From Glaciimonas sp. (GTDB lineage Bacteria > Pseudomonadota > Gammaproteobacteria > Burkholderiales > Burkholderiaceae_D): a stretch of DNA of 64,000 nt. The stretch lies in assembly GCA_012927625.1 (NCBI GenBank), contig JABBOV010000008.1, positions 186,001 through 250,000 of the forward strand, written 5' to 3'. Made by a program: the position numbers and the translations under genes. The notes below the pieces were generated by a model. The model searched no databases, was not told the DNA's origin, and saw only the letters and a program-made list of their open reading frames with translations. Positions 42,899 to 52,506 of the stretch are shown here, one piece after another (position 1 is the stretch's first letter; each line of letters opens with the position of its first letter).

Positions 42899-43942
42899 AT
42901 GTATGCGCCGACCCGCGAAGAATTGCATCTGCTGCTGGAAATTATTGCCAGCCTGCATCACGGCGATAGCTCGCAACGCATCCGGCAAGAAATGGCGCAC
43001 GCCATCCTGCAATTGCTGCGCGCCGATTATCTGGCGTCGTATGTCAAGAACACCGCGACCGGGCGCTTCGAAGACTGCGTTGCACTGAATATGGAGCCAG
43101 ACAGGTTGGCGCTGTATGAAGAATATTTCCAATACCATGACCCGATCACACCGCTGTTACAGCAGCAGCGTCAGACCACGCTGGTATCGGCAGTGATTAC
43201 GCAGCGTGAGCTGGAAAAGACCGAATTTTTCAACGACTTCCTGATCCGCGGCGGCCTGCACCACGGTATTGACCTGCACCTGCACGACGGCGACTTGCAT
43301 ATTGGCGATCTGCGCATCTGGCGCGCACGGCAGCAACCCCAGTTCGGCCAGCGCGAAGTGATGCTGCTGGAAATGCTGAAACCACATCTGATCGATGCGC
43401 TGGCGCAACTGGCCGCGCTGCAGCGCGAACGCAGCAACAGCGACAACTGGCAAGCGTTATGGGCCAGCTATCCCGACCCCTGCTTCATCCTCGATGGCAA
43501 TGGCACAGAATTGCAGCGCAATCGTAGCGCTAACGTATTGCTGGAGCAGATAGGCGAGCCGGAGCGCGCCACACTGCCGGGCTTTCTGCAAGAGGCCGAA
43601 AAAAATACACTGGGAGGCCAGCTCTGGGGCGACTATTTGGCCATTACGACACGTATTCAGTATGCAAAGCAGACGCAGGCCGGGACGCTGATCCAACTGG
43701 TGCCGCAACATCGCCATCTACCCGCAGCGCACGACTTGTGCCAATGTTTTGGGCTGACGCAACGCGAAGCACAAGTTTGTTCACTGGTATTGCATGGCTA
43801 TTCGGATAAAGAAATTTCACGTCAGTTATCGATCAGCTTCCCAACCGTGCGTACCCACCTGAGTCACACTTTTTCCAAAGTCGGCGCCACTAGCCGCGCC
43901 GGATTGATCCACCGCGTCAGTTCAAGCCCACACTTTAAGTGA
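42899..43942 (+). CDS. LuxR-type HTH transcriptional regulator
   Basis: A 347-residue protein with a GAF-like or PAS-like N-terminal region (unassigned) and a C-terminal LuxR helix-turn-helix (about 285-342: LTQREAQVCSLVLHGYSDKEI, ISFPTVRTHLSHTF). It starts MYAPTREELH 4 bp after the iclR stop, so it is translated from the same mRNA. It lacks an obvious receiver or autoinducer domain. It converges on paaE. Confidence 0.88.
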   Translation: MYAPTREELHLLLEIIASLHHGDSSQRIRQEMAHAILQLLRADYLASYVKNTATGRFEDCVALNMEPDRLALYEEYFQYHDPITPLLQQQRQTTLVSAVITQRELEKTEFFNDFLIRGGLHHGIDLHLHDGDLHIGDLRIWRARQQPQFGQREVMLLEMLKPHLIDALAQLAALQRERSNSDNWQALWASYPDPCFILDGNGTELQRNRSANVLLEQIGEPERATLPGFLQEAEKNTLGGQLWGDYLAITTRIQYAKQTQAGTLIQLVPQHRHLPAAHDLCQCFGLTQREAQVCSLVLHGYSDKEISRQLSISFPTVRTHLSHTFSKVGATSRAGLIHRVSSSPHFK

Positions 43943-44014
43943 GAGACACGGCTTGATCTTCAATCTTGCCGCATCGCTAAATAAGCGCACTAAAGCATAT
44001 TCCGACTCCTGCTA

Positions 44015-45112
44015 TTAGCGCTCGTCGAAACTGATCACCACCCGATTGCTGGTTGCGCGGGCTTGGCAACTCAGCACAAAACCCTGCTCCATTTCCCACG
44101 CTTCCAGGGTGAAGTTCTTGTCCATCTCGACCGTACCTTCAAGAACTTTGGCCCGACAGGTACAACAAACGCCTGACTTGCAGGAGAACGGCAAATCGAG
44201 GCCGGCATTGAGGGCCGCATCAAGCACACGTTCGCCGGCGCCAATGCGCATCTCATGCTGCTTGCCATCAACCAGAATAGACAGGGAAATGTCTTTTGCC
44301 GCTTGATTCCCGCTCTGCGCAGCGTCGGTGTCGGCCTGAACCTTGGCGGCTATTGCCGCACTGGTTGTAAATCTTTCAGTGTAGACACGGCTTTGCGGCA
44401 CACCGGCACCGACGAGTGCCGCCTCGGTCGCTTCGATCATCGCTTCCGGTCCGCAAATAAACACTTCGTCCATGCTGGCTACGGGTAACAGCGCAGCGAT
44501 AATCGCGCGGACCTTGTCGCCATCGATACGTCCTTGCAGCAGATCCACTTCTTGCGCCTGGCGCGACAGGATGTGGATGAGCGTCAGGCGATCCGTGTAG
44601 CGATCCTTCATATCTTGCAGGGTTTCGTTGAACATCACGCTGGACATGTGGCGATTACCATAGATTAGAGTGAATTTCGAGTCCGGCTGCTCTTCCAGGG
44701 TGGTGGCCGCAATCGACAGAATCGGCGTGATCCCCGAACCCGCAGCAAAACCGACCCGATGAATAGCGCGCTGTTTGCGCACGGTAAAACGTCCATCGGG
44801 CGGCATCACGCTGATCGTGTCCCCAACCTTGAGCGAGGTCGCCGCCCAGTTGGAAAATAGCCCGCTCTCGACCGGGCGAATGCCGATTTCCAGCTCGCCC
44901 AATTTTGCCAGACGGCTGCGCGAGCTGCTGACCGAATAATTCCGCCGCACCTGTTCGCCATTTACGCTGGCGCGCAGGATCAGGAATTGACCGGGTTGAA
45001 AATTGAAAATTTCCCGTGTTTCTGGCGGAATATCAAAGGTAATCGCCACCGAGCCAGCCGCTTCCGGGTTGACGCGTTTGATTTTGAGTTCATGAAAATG
45101 GAGAGCGGGCAT
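44015..45112 (-). CDS. paaE: Phenylacetyl-CoA epoxidase reductase PaaE
   Basis: PaaE feeds electrons from NADPH to the PaaABC(D) epoxidase. The 365-residue protein has an FAD/NAD reductase front (RRNYSVSSSRS; GFAAGSGITPILSIAATT) and a C-terminal plant-type 2Fe-2S domain with CKSGVCCTC and a later Cys in LSCQAR. It is the last gene of the paa operon, 28 bp after paaD. Confidence 0.96.
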   Translation of the reverse strand: MPALHFHELKIKRVNPEAAGSVAITFDIPPETREIFNFQPGQFLILRASVNGEQVRRNYSVSSSRSRLAKLGELEIGIRPVESGLFSNWAATSLKVGDTISVMPPDGRFTVRKQRAIHRVGFAAGSGITPILSIAATTLEEQPDSKFTLIYGNRHMSSVMFNETLQDMKDRYTDRLTLIHILSRQAQEVDLLQGRIDGDKVRAIIAALLPVASMDEVFICGPEAMIEATEAALVGAGVPQSRVYTERFTTSAAIAAKVQADTDAAQSGNQAAKDISLSILVDGKQHEMRIGAGERVLDAALNAGLDLPFSCKSGVCCTCRAKVLEGTVEMDKNFTLEAWEMEQGFVLSCQARATSNRVVISFDER

Positions 45113-45140
45113 GTCGTGATACTCCGATAAAGACTAATAA

Positions 45141-45650
45141 CTAATAAGGCTTGAAATAATCGAACGGTTCCTGGCAATCCAGACACTTGTACAGCGCCTT
45201 GCAGGCCGTTGACCCGAAATAGGAAGATTCGACGGTGTTGGCGGAGCCGCAACGCGGGCAAACCACGGCATCGGCAGAGACCGGCACCGAACGGCGCGCC
45301 ATGAAGTGCACCACGTTGGTCGCCGCAGGTGTCCGATGCGGCGGCGCGATGCCGTAAGCGCGCAATTTTTCCTTGCCGGCCTCGGTCATCCAGTCGGTAG
45401 TCCAGGCCGGGGCAAGTTGCGTGATGATCCGCGCTGAAATTCCTTTCGCTTGCAGGGCGGATCGCACATCATCCTCAATCTGCCCCATGGCCGGGCAGCC
45501 ACTGTAGGTGGGAGTGATAACCACCTCCATCTCATCGCCTGTCTCGCGCACATCGCGCAAGATGCCCAGTTCGCGCAACGAAACAACCGGGATTTCCGGG
45601 TCGGACAAGTCGTCGAGCGCCGCCCAGGCATCTTGCACGCGGGTGCTCAT
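45141..45650 (-). CDS. paaD: Phenylacetate degradation protein PaaD
   Basis: PaaD belongs to the MIP18/DUF59 family and is thought to mature metal centres of the epoxidase. The 169-residue protein has the DUF59 core (LSDPEIPVVSLRELGILRDV, PTYSGCPAM) and a C-terminal zinc-ribbon-like CPRCGS...CLDCQ tail, typical of PaaD. Start at 45650 (MSTRVQDAW), 4 bp after paaC. Confidence 0.95.
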   Translation of the reverse strand: MSTRVQDAWAALDDLSDPEIPVVSLRELGILRDVRETGDEMEVVITPTYSGCPAMGQIEDDVRSALQAKGISARIITQLAPAWTTDWMTEAGKEKLRAYGIAPPHRTPAATNVVHFMARRSVPVSADAVVCPRCGSANTVESSYFGSTACKALYKCLDCQEPFDYFKPY

Positions 45651-45654
45651 CGGC

Positions 45655-46437
45655 TTACCAGCAGCCATTCGGGTGAGCGCGCGCCAGACTTTGCATCTCA
45701 CTCAGTACATAACCCAGATGCTCGGAGTGCAGGCCGTTTTTACCCTGCGGCACATAGCCGTCGGTTTTGGAGCGACGCAATGTTGCTTCCAGCAGCGCGT
45801 CGTCAACCATGCAATCCCAATCCGTTTTCAGATCTTGCAAATCGACGCCAATGCCGGCGGCACTAGCATCTGACTCGGCCGCACTGCTGATCCAAAATTC
45901 CTGGGTATACGGCATCAGGTGATCCAAAGCTGCCTGTGCGCGAGAGTGGGATTGCTCCGTTCCATCGCCCAAGCGCAGCAACCAGTCGCGTGAATAACGC
46001 AGGTGATAACGCACTTCCTTCAATGATTTGGCAGCGATGGCAGCCAACTGTTCATCCTTGGAACTCTGCAAGGATTCCCATAACAAGGCCATCAGGGCGC
46101 TGTAAAGAAAGTTGCGAACGATGGTTGTGGCGTAATCGTGATCGGCGGCAGCATTGCCTGCCAGCGGGCCATGATGCGGCAACTCAAGCAGGGTGTAATT
46201 ACGGAAATCGCCGACATCGCGAAAATAGGCCAGCGTATCCTCGGTCGCCGCGCCACCCTTGCGTTGGGCTGCGCATTGATACAACATGCGCGCTTGCCCA
46301 ATCAGATCGAGGCTGACGTTGGCCAAAGCGATGTCTTCCTCCAGGATCGGCCCGTGTCCGCACCATTCGGCATTACGCTGGCCGAGCACCAGTGCGTTGT
46401 CAGCCAAATGCAACAGGTAGTCAACATGGCTTGTCAT
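45655..46437 (-). CDS. paaC: Phenylacetyl-CoA epoxidase subunit PaaC
   Basis: PaaC is the structural partner of the PaaA catalytic subunit. The 260-residue protein has a ferritin-like helical fold lacking a full diiron set and matches the family over its length (LADNALVLGQRNAEWCGHGPILEEDIALANVSLDLIGQAR). Its ATG overlaps the paaB stop by one base. Confidence 0.95.
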   Translation of the reverse strand: MTSHVDYLLHLADNALVLGQRNAEWCGHGPILEEDIALANVSLDLIGQARMLYQCAAQRKGGAATEDTLAYFRDVGDFRNYTLLELPHHGPLAGNAAADHDYATTIVRNFLYSALMALLWESLQSSKDEQLAAIAAKSLKEVRYHLRYSRDWLLRLGDGTEQSHSRAQAALDHLMPYTQEFWISSAAESDASAAGIGVDLQDLKTDWDCMVDDALLEATLRRSKTDGYVPQGKNGLHSEHLGYVLSEMQSLARAHPNGCW

Positions 46438-46730
46438 TACATGTGCCCCACTTCGTCAGGAATAGTATAAAAAGTCGGATGTCGATAAATTTTGTCGGCC
46501 ATCGGATCGAAAAATTCAGGTTTCTCGTCAGGTTTGCTGGCAGTGATCGCGGCCGACGGCAACACCCAGATGCTGACGCCTTCCTGGCGACGCGTATACA
46601 CATCGCGCGCCATTTGCAGCGCTTGTTTTGCATCTGCGGCGTGCAGACTGCCGCAGTGTTTGTGCTCCAGGCCCTGTTTGCTGCGAATAAAAATTTCCCA
46701 TAGTGGCCATGCTTTCAATTCGGTGCTCAT
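46437..46730 (-). CDS. paaB: Phenylacetyl-CoA epoxidase subunit PaaB
   Basis: A 97-residue small subunit of the epoxidase complex ([27 protein letters not shown]). Start at 46730 (MSTELKAW) overlaps the paaA stop as ATGA; a longer frame from 46796 is within paaA. Confidence 0.95.
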   Translation of the reverse strand: MSTELKAWPLWEIFIRSKQGLEHKHCGSLHAADAKQALQMARDVYTRRQEGVSIWVLPSAAITASKPDEKPEFFDPMADKIYRHPTFYTIPDEVGHM

Positions 46731-47740
46731 GCTGTCTCCTTCATTGTGCGTTCTTGTTGTTTGCGGGCGTAGGCAAGTGCGGCATCGCGCACCCACTGCC
46801 CATCGTTATGCGCTTTGACGCGGGTCGCCAGGCGCTCTTTGTTGCATGGACCGTCGCCATTGACGGTGGCCCAGAATTCGTCCCAGTCGATCTGGCCATA
46901 ATCGTAATGTTGGCGCTCCTCGTTCCATTTCAGATCAGGGTCGGGCAGCGTCACGCCAAGTACCTTGGCTTGCGGTACGGTGGCATCGACAAATTTCTGG
47001 CGCAAATCGTCGTTGCTGATGCGCTTGATGCCCCAGCGCATGCCCTGCGCACTGTTCGGGCTATCCGCATCGGGCGGGCCGAACATGGCCAGACATTTCC
47101 ACCACCAGCGGTTGACCGCATCGCGCACCATGGCGCGCTGTTCTTCGGTACCTTGCATCATCACCAACAGAGCTTCGTAACCCTGGCGCTGATGGAAAGA
47201 TTCCTCCTTGCACACGCGCACCATGGCCCGGGCGTATGGGCCGTAGGAACAACGGCAAAGTGGAATCTGGTTCATGATCGCCGCGCCGTCGACCAGCCAG
47301 CCGATCACGCCCATATCGGCCCAGGTCAGCGTCGGGTAATTGAAGATGGAACTGTATTTGGCGCGGCCGCTGTGCAAGCCGTCCAGCATCTGTTCACGGC
47401 TGGTGCCGAGTGTTTCAGCCGCTGAGTACAGATACAGGCCGTGGCCGCCTTCGTCTTGCACCTTGGCGATCAGAATGGCTTTGCGCTTCAGACTCGGGGC
47501 GCGAGAAATCCAGTTACCCTCGGGCAGCATACCGACGATTTCGCTGTGCGCGTGCTGGCTGATCTGGCGCACCAGCGTCTTGCGATAGGCTTCCGGCATC
47601 CAGTCTTGTGGTTCGATCTTGCCATCGGCATCGATCTTGCTATCGAAATGGGCCTGCAATTCTGGATTTTCCGTCGATGGGGCCAGTGGTACAGCCTTCA
47701 GGCCGGGGCTATCTGGAACATTAAAAGATTGCGTGTACAT
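46727..47740 (-). CDS. paaA: Phenylacetyl-CoA epoxidase catalytic subunit PaaA
   Basis: PaaA is the diiron subunit that epoxidises the ring of phenylacetyl-CoA with O2. The 337-residue protein shows the metal motifs [13 protein letters not shown] and [14 protein letters not shown] and the conserved [22 protein letters not shown]. Full family length. It is the first of the coupled A-B-C-D-E block; the enoyl-CoA hydratase gene upstream is 66 bp away. Confidence 0.97.
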   Translation of the reverse strand: MYTQSFNVPDSPGLKAVPLAPSTENPELQAHFDSKIDADGKIEPQDWMPEAYRKTLVRQISQHAHSEIVGMLPEGNWISRAPSLKRKAILIAKVQDEGGHGLYLYSAAETLGTSREQMLDGLHSGRAKYSSIFNYPTLTWADMGVIGWLVDGAAIMNQIPLCRCSYGPYARAMVRVCKEESFHQRQGYEALLVMMQGTEEQRAMVRDAVNRWWWKCLAMFGPPDADSPNSAQGMRWGIKRISNDDLRQKFVDATVPQAKVLGVTLPDPDLKWNEERQHYDYGQIDWDEFWATVNGDGPCNKERLATRVKAHNDGQWVRDAALAYARKQQERTMKETA

Positions 47741-47806
47741 ATTGAGTCTTCTCCTTGGAGGTAGAACAAACTCTGAATCAGAGTTCGCTGTTCGGTTTCG
47801 TCATCA

Positions 47807-48589
47807 TTAAAGAAGCCAGGAAGGCGCGCGTTTCTTGAGGAAAGCCGCGATGCCCTCCTTGGCTTCGTCCGTGGCCCGCTGCTGGGCAATACGCTGGGCG
47901 GTTTCCTCACAAACCGAATGGTCGATTGCCCGGCCGTTGATCGCGGCAATCAGATCCTTTGCCGCTTTCTGGGCTTGTGGAGCCCCGGCAATCAGCGCAT
48001 CGGCCAAGGCAGCAATGACGGCATCCAGCGCATCAAGCGTGGTCACTTCGTTGACCAGGCCGATCTCCAGCGCCCGCTCGGCAGAGATCCGCTCAGCGCT
48101 CTGAAAATACCGCAGCGCATGACGCGGCCCGATGGCGCGCAGAACATAGGGGCTAATCACCGCAGGAATAATCCCGAATTTCACTTCGGAGGTGGAGAAC
48201 ACCGCATCGGCAGACGCCACCGCCATATCGCAGGCAGCCGCCAATCCGGTGCCACCGCCCAAAGCGGCCCCTTGCACCCGGGCAATGGTCGGCTTCGACA
48301 TGTCCGCCAACGCTCGCAACATCCGGGCAAAGCGGCGGGAATCTTCTAGATTTTCTTCCGAGTCGTAGGTAGATGCCCGCTGCATCCAGTTCAGGTCGGC
48401 CCCAGCCGAGAAGTGGCGGCCCCGACCGGCCAGTATCACCACGCGCACCGCCAGGTCGGCATTGAGCGCAGCGCAGGCATCGTTCATATCTGCGATGAGC
48501 TGTTCGTTGAAGGCGTTGAAGACTGCCGGACGATTCATCCAGATCGTGGCAACCCGTCCATGTCGTTCAATTTCGAGAGTTTCGTACAT
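47807..48589 (-). CDS. Enoyl-CoA hydratase/isomerase family protein
   Basis: A 260-residue crotonase with the oxyanion segments HFSAGADLNWM and ALGGGTGLAAACDMAVAS. The FSAGADLNWM box is also common in methylglutaconyl-CoA hydratases. In this position it may serve as the PaaF-like 2,3-dehydroadipyl-CoA hydratase, which is otherwise absent from the cluster. Sequence alone does not fix the substrate. Confidence 0.88.
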   Translation of the reverse strand: MYETLEIERHGRVATIWMNRPAVFNAFNEQLIADMNDACAALNADLAVRVVILAGRGRHFSAGADLNWMQRASTYDSEENLEDSRRFARMLRALADMSKPTIARVQGAALGGGTGLAAACDMAVASADAVFSTSEVKFGIIPAVISPYVLRAIGPRHALRYFQSAERISAERALEIGLVNEVTTLDALDAVIAALADALIAGAPQAQKAAKDLIAAINGRAIDHSVCEETAQRIAQQRATDEAKEGIAAFLKKRAPSWLL

Positions 48590-48612
48590 GCTTGTCTGCT
48601 CCGGCTTCCCGT

Positions 48613-48707
48613 TCAGTGGTTCTTGAAAATCGGCTTGCCCTTATCGATCCATTAATACAAATCGAGCCGATCTTGCCGTCGTTTTCGATCTGTACAACTT
48701 GTGACAT
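48613..48707 (-). pseudogene. Deletion remnant of a second crotonase gene
   Basis: An ATG at 48707 with GGGAGTTAAGG upstream begins MSQVVQIENDGKIGSICIN, a typical enoyl-CoA hydratase N-terminus. After that the frame is lost, but the next frame gives WIDKGKPIFKNH and a stop at 48613, like a crotonase C-terminus. About 220-230 residues are missing. This suggests an internal deletion with frame change; it may have been the original operon hydratase. Confidence 0.55.
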
Positions 48708-48759
48708 CCTTAACTCCCAAAATTGCCACTCGCAGGCAGCCCTGGATTCAGTCTCTGCG

Positions 48760-49905
48760 TTACTGGGCAATCGTCCATTCGCCACCCTTGACTTCCAGCA
48801 TGCGGAAGGCGGAAAGATCGAGACCCATATGGTCGGTAGCCGACATATTCACGCTACCGCCCGTTCCTATATAGCCTTTGGTCGCTTCGATGGCATCGCG
48901 TACTTTGGCCTTATCGGTGCTGCCGGCACGCTTGATGGCGTTAACCGCAATCATAAGGCCGTCATAAGCATGGCCGCCGAAAGCCGACACGTCTTGCTTG
49001 TAACGATCTTTGTAAGCTTTAGTGTAGGCCGTCACAACCGGCTTCTGCGGGTCGCTGGCTGCCAGCTTGTCGGCCACCAGCAATGCAGCGGCAGGCAGAC
49101 GAACGCCTTCGGAAGCCGGGCCGGCGATCTTGATGAACTCTTCAGAGGCGACGCCGTGGGCGTGGTAGAGCGGTAGGGTGATGCCGAGCTGCTTGTAATT
49201 CTTGGTGACGATGGCCGGACCCTGTCCCAGACCGATGACGAACAACGCCTGCACACCGGCCGTGTTCTTGATCTTGGTCAGTTGCGGGCTCATGTCGGTA
49301 TCTTTCGGGCCGTAAGATTCATAAGCGACCAAAGTGATGCCGTACTTGGCGGCAACGCCCGCAGCTTCTTTTTTTCCAGACTGGCCGAAACCGCTGGTTT
49401 CGGCGAACAAGGCTACCTTGCTAATGCCGCGTTTTTTCATGTCTTCAAACACTTTTTCAGCCGCCATGCGGTCAGTGTGCGGTGTCTTGAACACCCATTT
49501 CTTGACCGGATCAATAATCACCACAGCACCAGCCAGCGAAATGAAAGGCACACCGGCAGTTTCAACCAACGGCACCATCGCCATGGTGGAACCGGTGGTG
49601 GTGCCGCCCACCAGAACATCGACCTTATCATCATCGATCAGACGCTTGGCAAAACTGTTGGCCTTGCCGGCATCGCTGGCATCGTCGTAGTGAACGAGCT
49701 GCAACTGGCGACCCAACACGCCACCCTTCTTGTTGATTTCCTCGACGTACAACTGCATGGTTTTCAGTTCCGGGTCGCCCAGAAACGCAGCCGGGCCGGT
49801 CACCGATAGCACGGAACCGATCTTGATCGGGTCCGCAGCATAGGCGCCGAATGCGCCCAGCGTCAGAACGGCACCAACAACCAATTTTTTCATTGCGTAT
49901 TTCAT
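48760..49905 (-). CDS. ABC transporter periplasmic substrate-binding protein (LivK-like)
   Basis: A 381-residue type I periplasmic binding protein with a signal peptide (MKYAMKKLVVGAVLTLGAF, cleavage near AYA-AD). It then reads PIKIGSVLSVTGPAAFLGDPE, typical of the LivJ/LivK group. GGAGA precedes the ATG at 49905; the frame start at 49944 is ignored. It lies inside the paa operon. Its likely partner permeases and ATPases are livHMGF at 34-38 kb on the same strand. Cargo could be phenylacetate or a related acid (inference). Confidence 0.92.
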   Translation of the reverse strand: MKYAMKKLVVGAVLTLGAFGAYAADPIKIGSVLSVTGPAAFLGDPELKTMQLYVEEINKKGGVLGRQLQLVHYDDASDAGKANSFAKRLIDDDKVDVLVGGTTTGSTMAMVPLVETAGVPFISLAGAVVIIDPVKKWVFKTPHTDRMAAEKVFEDMKKRGISKVALFAETSGFGQSGKKEAAGVAAKYGITLVAYESYGPKDTDMSPQLTKIKNTAGVQALFVIGLGQGPAIVTKNYKQLGITLPLYHAHGVASEEFIKIAGPASEGVRLPAAALLVADKLAASDPQKPVVTAYTKAYKDRYKQDVSAFGGHAYDGLMIAVNAIKRAGSTDKAKVRDAIEATKGYIGTGGSVNMSATDHMGLDLSAFRMLEVKGGEWTIAQ

Positions 49906-49940
49906 GGTTTTGTCTCCTCTGTGGTAAATCTTAAATACGT

Positions 49941-51146
49941 TCAAATACGTTCAATAATCAGAGCGATGCCCTGTCCAACACCGATACACATGGTGCAAAG
50001 CGCATACCGGCCGCCACGGCGAGCGAGCTCGTAGCTGGCGGTGGTGACCAGGCGGGCGCCACTCATCCCGAGCGGATGACCCATTGCAATGGCGCCACCA
50101 TTCGGATTGACGCGGGCTTCATCGTCAGCCAAACCGAGGCTGCGCAGCACAGCCAGACTCTGGGCAGCGAAGGCTTCGTTGAGTTCAATGACGTCCATCT
50201 GACCCAGCGTCAGGCCCGCCTTGGCCAGTACCTTACGCACGGCGGGAACGGGGCCAATGCCCATGACATGTGGCGACACACCCGCGGTAGCCATGGCAAC
50301 GACGCGAGCACGCGGCGTCAGCCCATGCTGCCGAGCGGCAGCTTCTGAGGCGATAAGCAGCGCGCAGGCACCATCGTTAAGGCCGGAAGCATTGCCGGCA
50401 GTGACGGAAAGTTCCGGGCCATTGACGCCCTTGAGTTTGGCCAGCATGTCTAGCGTAGTTTCCGGGCGCGGATGCTCATCGGTATCGACGACCATCGGCT
50501 CACCCTTCTTGCGCGGAATAAGCACCGGCACGATTTCATCGGCAAAACGACCGGCCGCATGGGCAGCAGCCCAACGCTGTTGTGAGCGCAGCGCGAAAAC
50601 GTCCTGATCGGCACGAGAAATCTTGAACTCTTGCGCCACGTTATCCGCCGTTTGCGGCATCGTATGGGTGTCGTAGAGTTTCTTCATCAGTGGATTGGGG
50701 AAACGCCAGCCGATGGTAGTGTCGTAAACACTGGCACTACGCGAGTAGGCAGACTCCGCCTTGCCCATAACGAAAGGCGCGCGCGACATGCTTTCGACGC
50801 CGCCGGCAATCATCAGCTCGGTGTCGCCCGCCTTGATCGAACGTGCCGCCAGGCCGATCGCATCCATTGCCGAGCCGCACAGGCGATTGATTGTGGTACC
50901 CGGCACTTCGATGGGCAAACCAGCCAACAGGCCGGACATCCGGGCGACGTTACGATTGTCTTCTCCGGCCTGGTTGGCACAACCGTAGATGATGTCATCG
51001 ACGCTTGTCCAGTCGACATGCGGATTGCGCTCCATTAACGCCTTAAGCGGAATCGCCCCCAGATCGTCGGCGCGCACGCCGGCCAAAGCGCCGCCGTAAC
51101 GGCCGATGGGGGTGCGAATGGCATCGCAAATAAAAGCTTCAGTCAT
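49941..51146 (-). CDS. paaJ: 3-oxoadipyl-CoA/3-oxo-5,6-dehydrosuberyl-CoA thiolase
   Basis: PaaJ performs the thiolytic steps at the end of phenylacetate catabolism. The 401-residue length equals that of PcaF/PaaJ. Active residues are the Cys in NRLCGSAMDA, the His in GGAIAMGHPLGMSG, and the Cys in CTMCIGVGQGIAL. The ATG at 51146 (MTEAFICDAIRTPIGRYGGA) is the family start. Confidence 0.95.
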   Translation of the reverse strand: MTEAFICDAIRTPIGRYGGALAGVRADDLGAIPLKALMERNPHVDWTSVDDIIYGCANQAGEDNRNVARMSGLLAGLPIEVPGTTINRLCGSAMDAIGLAARSIKAGDTELMIAGGVESMSRAPFVMGKAESAYSRSASVYDTTIGWRFPNPLMKKLYDTHTMPQTADNVAQEFKISRADQDVFALRSQQRWAAAHAAGRFADEIVPVLIPRKKGEPMVVDTDEHPRPETTLDMLAKLKGVNGPELSVTAGNASGLNDGACALLIASEAAARQHGLTPRARVVAMATAGVSPHVMGIGPVPAVRKVLAKAGLTLGQMDVIELNEAFAAQSLAVLRSLGLADDEARVNPNGGAIAMGHPLGMSGARLVTTASYELARRGGRYALCTMCIGVGQGIALIIERI

Positions 51147-51156
51147 ATCCGTTCTT

Positions 51157-52482
51157 TCAATTTTGTTTGGGGCGCTTGTCAATTACTCGGAGGGCCTTGC
51201 CGGTCAGGGTGCGCGGAATGGAGTCGTACGCCATGACAGTCACCCGTGTCGAAATGCCGGCGATAGTCTTGATGTGATGCTGTATTTCCTTACTGACCGT
51301 CTGGATTTCCAAGGGTGACAACTTGCCGGAAAACTCGCGCTGCAGTTCGCAACGCACTTCGACGTTGTCGAGGTGACCATCACGGGAGAGCAGAATCTGA
51401 TAGGTCCCAGCCAGGCGTTTGTCACGTAGGATCTGCTCTTCAATTACGCTTGGAAAGACGTTGACGCCGCGTACGATCAGCATATCGTCGGTACGGCCGG
51501 TGATCCGATCCATACGTCGGAAGCTGCGCGAGGTCGGTGCCAGCAAACGGGTCAAGTCGCGTGTGCGGTAGCGGATCACCGGCATCGCCTCCTTGGAAAG
51601 TGAAGTGAAAACCAGTTCGCCTTCCTCACCATCGGCTACCACTTCACCCGTTTCCGGGTTGATGATTTCAGGATAAAAATGATCTTCCCAAACCACTGGG
51701 CCATCTTTGGATTCGATGCACTCACAGGCGACGCCTGGCCCCATCACTTCAGTCAAACCGTAGATGTCGATGGCGTCGAGACCCAGCTTGCGTTCAATTT
51801 CGGTTCGCATGCCATAGCCCCACGGCTCTGCGCCGAAGATGCCGATTTTCAGAGAAATGTCTTCGGGGCTGATACCCTGACGCTCGAACTCTTCGGCAAT
51901 CACCAGCGAGTAAGACGGGGTCACCATGATGATCTCGGGTTGGAAATCCAGGATCAACTGCACTTGTTTTTCCGTCTGACCGCCTGACATCGGCACCACC
52001 ATGCAACCGGCACGCTCGGCACCGTAGTGGGCACCCATGCCGCCTGTGAACAAGCCGTAGCCGTAAGCAATGTGGCAGGTATCCCCGGCGCGACCACCAG
52101 CCGCGCGAATTGAGCGAGCCACGAGATTGGCCCATGTGTCGATATCTTTTAATGTGTACCCGACCACGATCGGCTTGCCGGTGGTACCGGACGATGCGTG
52201 TACGCGCGCCACCTTGTTGCGAGGCACCGCAAACAGGCCAAACGGATAGTTGTCGCGCAGGTCTATCTTGGTGGTAAATGGGAACTTGGCAAGGTCAGCC
52301 AAGGTTTTCAAGTCGTCAGGATGGACGCCTTTTTCATCGAACGTCTTTTTGTAATGCGGCACGTTATCGTAGGCATGCTTCAGCGTCCACTTCATGCGCT
52401 CCAGTTGCAGTGCGGCGATTTCATCACGGCTGGCGGTTTCTATGCGCTCGAGGTCTCCGGGCATGGGGGTTTTGACGGGCAT
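51157..52482 (-). CDS. paaK: Phenylacetate-CoA ligase
   Basis: PaaK activates phenylacetate to its CoA ester with ATP, the entry step of the pathway. The 441-residue protein has the P-loop HASSGTTGKPIVVGYT, the AMP motifs GIFGAEPWG and IYGLTEVMGPGVA, and the C-terminal IPRTLTGKALRVIDKR lysine region. All appear intact. Confidence 0.96.
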   Translation of the reverse strand: MPVKTPMPGDLERIETASRDEIAALQLERMKWTLKHAYDNVPHYKKTFDEKGVHPDDLKTLADLAKFPFTTKIDLRDNYPFGLFAVPRNKVARVHASSGTTGKPIVVGYTLKDIDTWANLVARSIRAAGGRAGDTCHIAYGYGLFTGGMGAHYGAERAGCMVVPMSGGQTEKQVQLILDFQPEIIMVTPSYSLVIAEEFERQGISPEDISLKIGIFGAEPWGYGMRTEIERKLGLDAIDIYGLTEVMGPGVACECIESKDGPVVWEDHFYPEIINPETGEVVADGEEGELVFTSLSKEAMPVIRYRTRDLTRLLAPTSRSFRRMDRITGRTDDMLIVRGVNVFPSVIEEQILRDKRLAGTYQILLSRDGHLDNVEVRCELQREFSGKLSPLEIQTVSKEIQHHIKTIAGISTRVTVMAYDSIPRTLTGKALRVIDKRPKQN

Positions 52483-52506
52483 GGTTGTCTCCTCTCGGTA
52501 ATTTAA

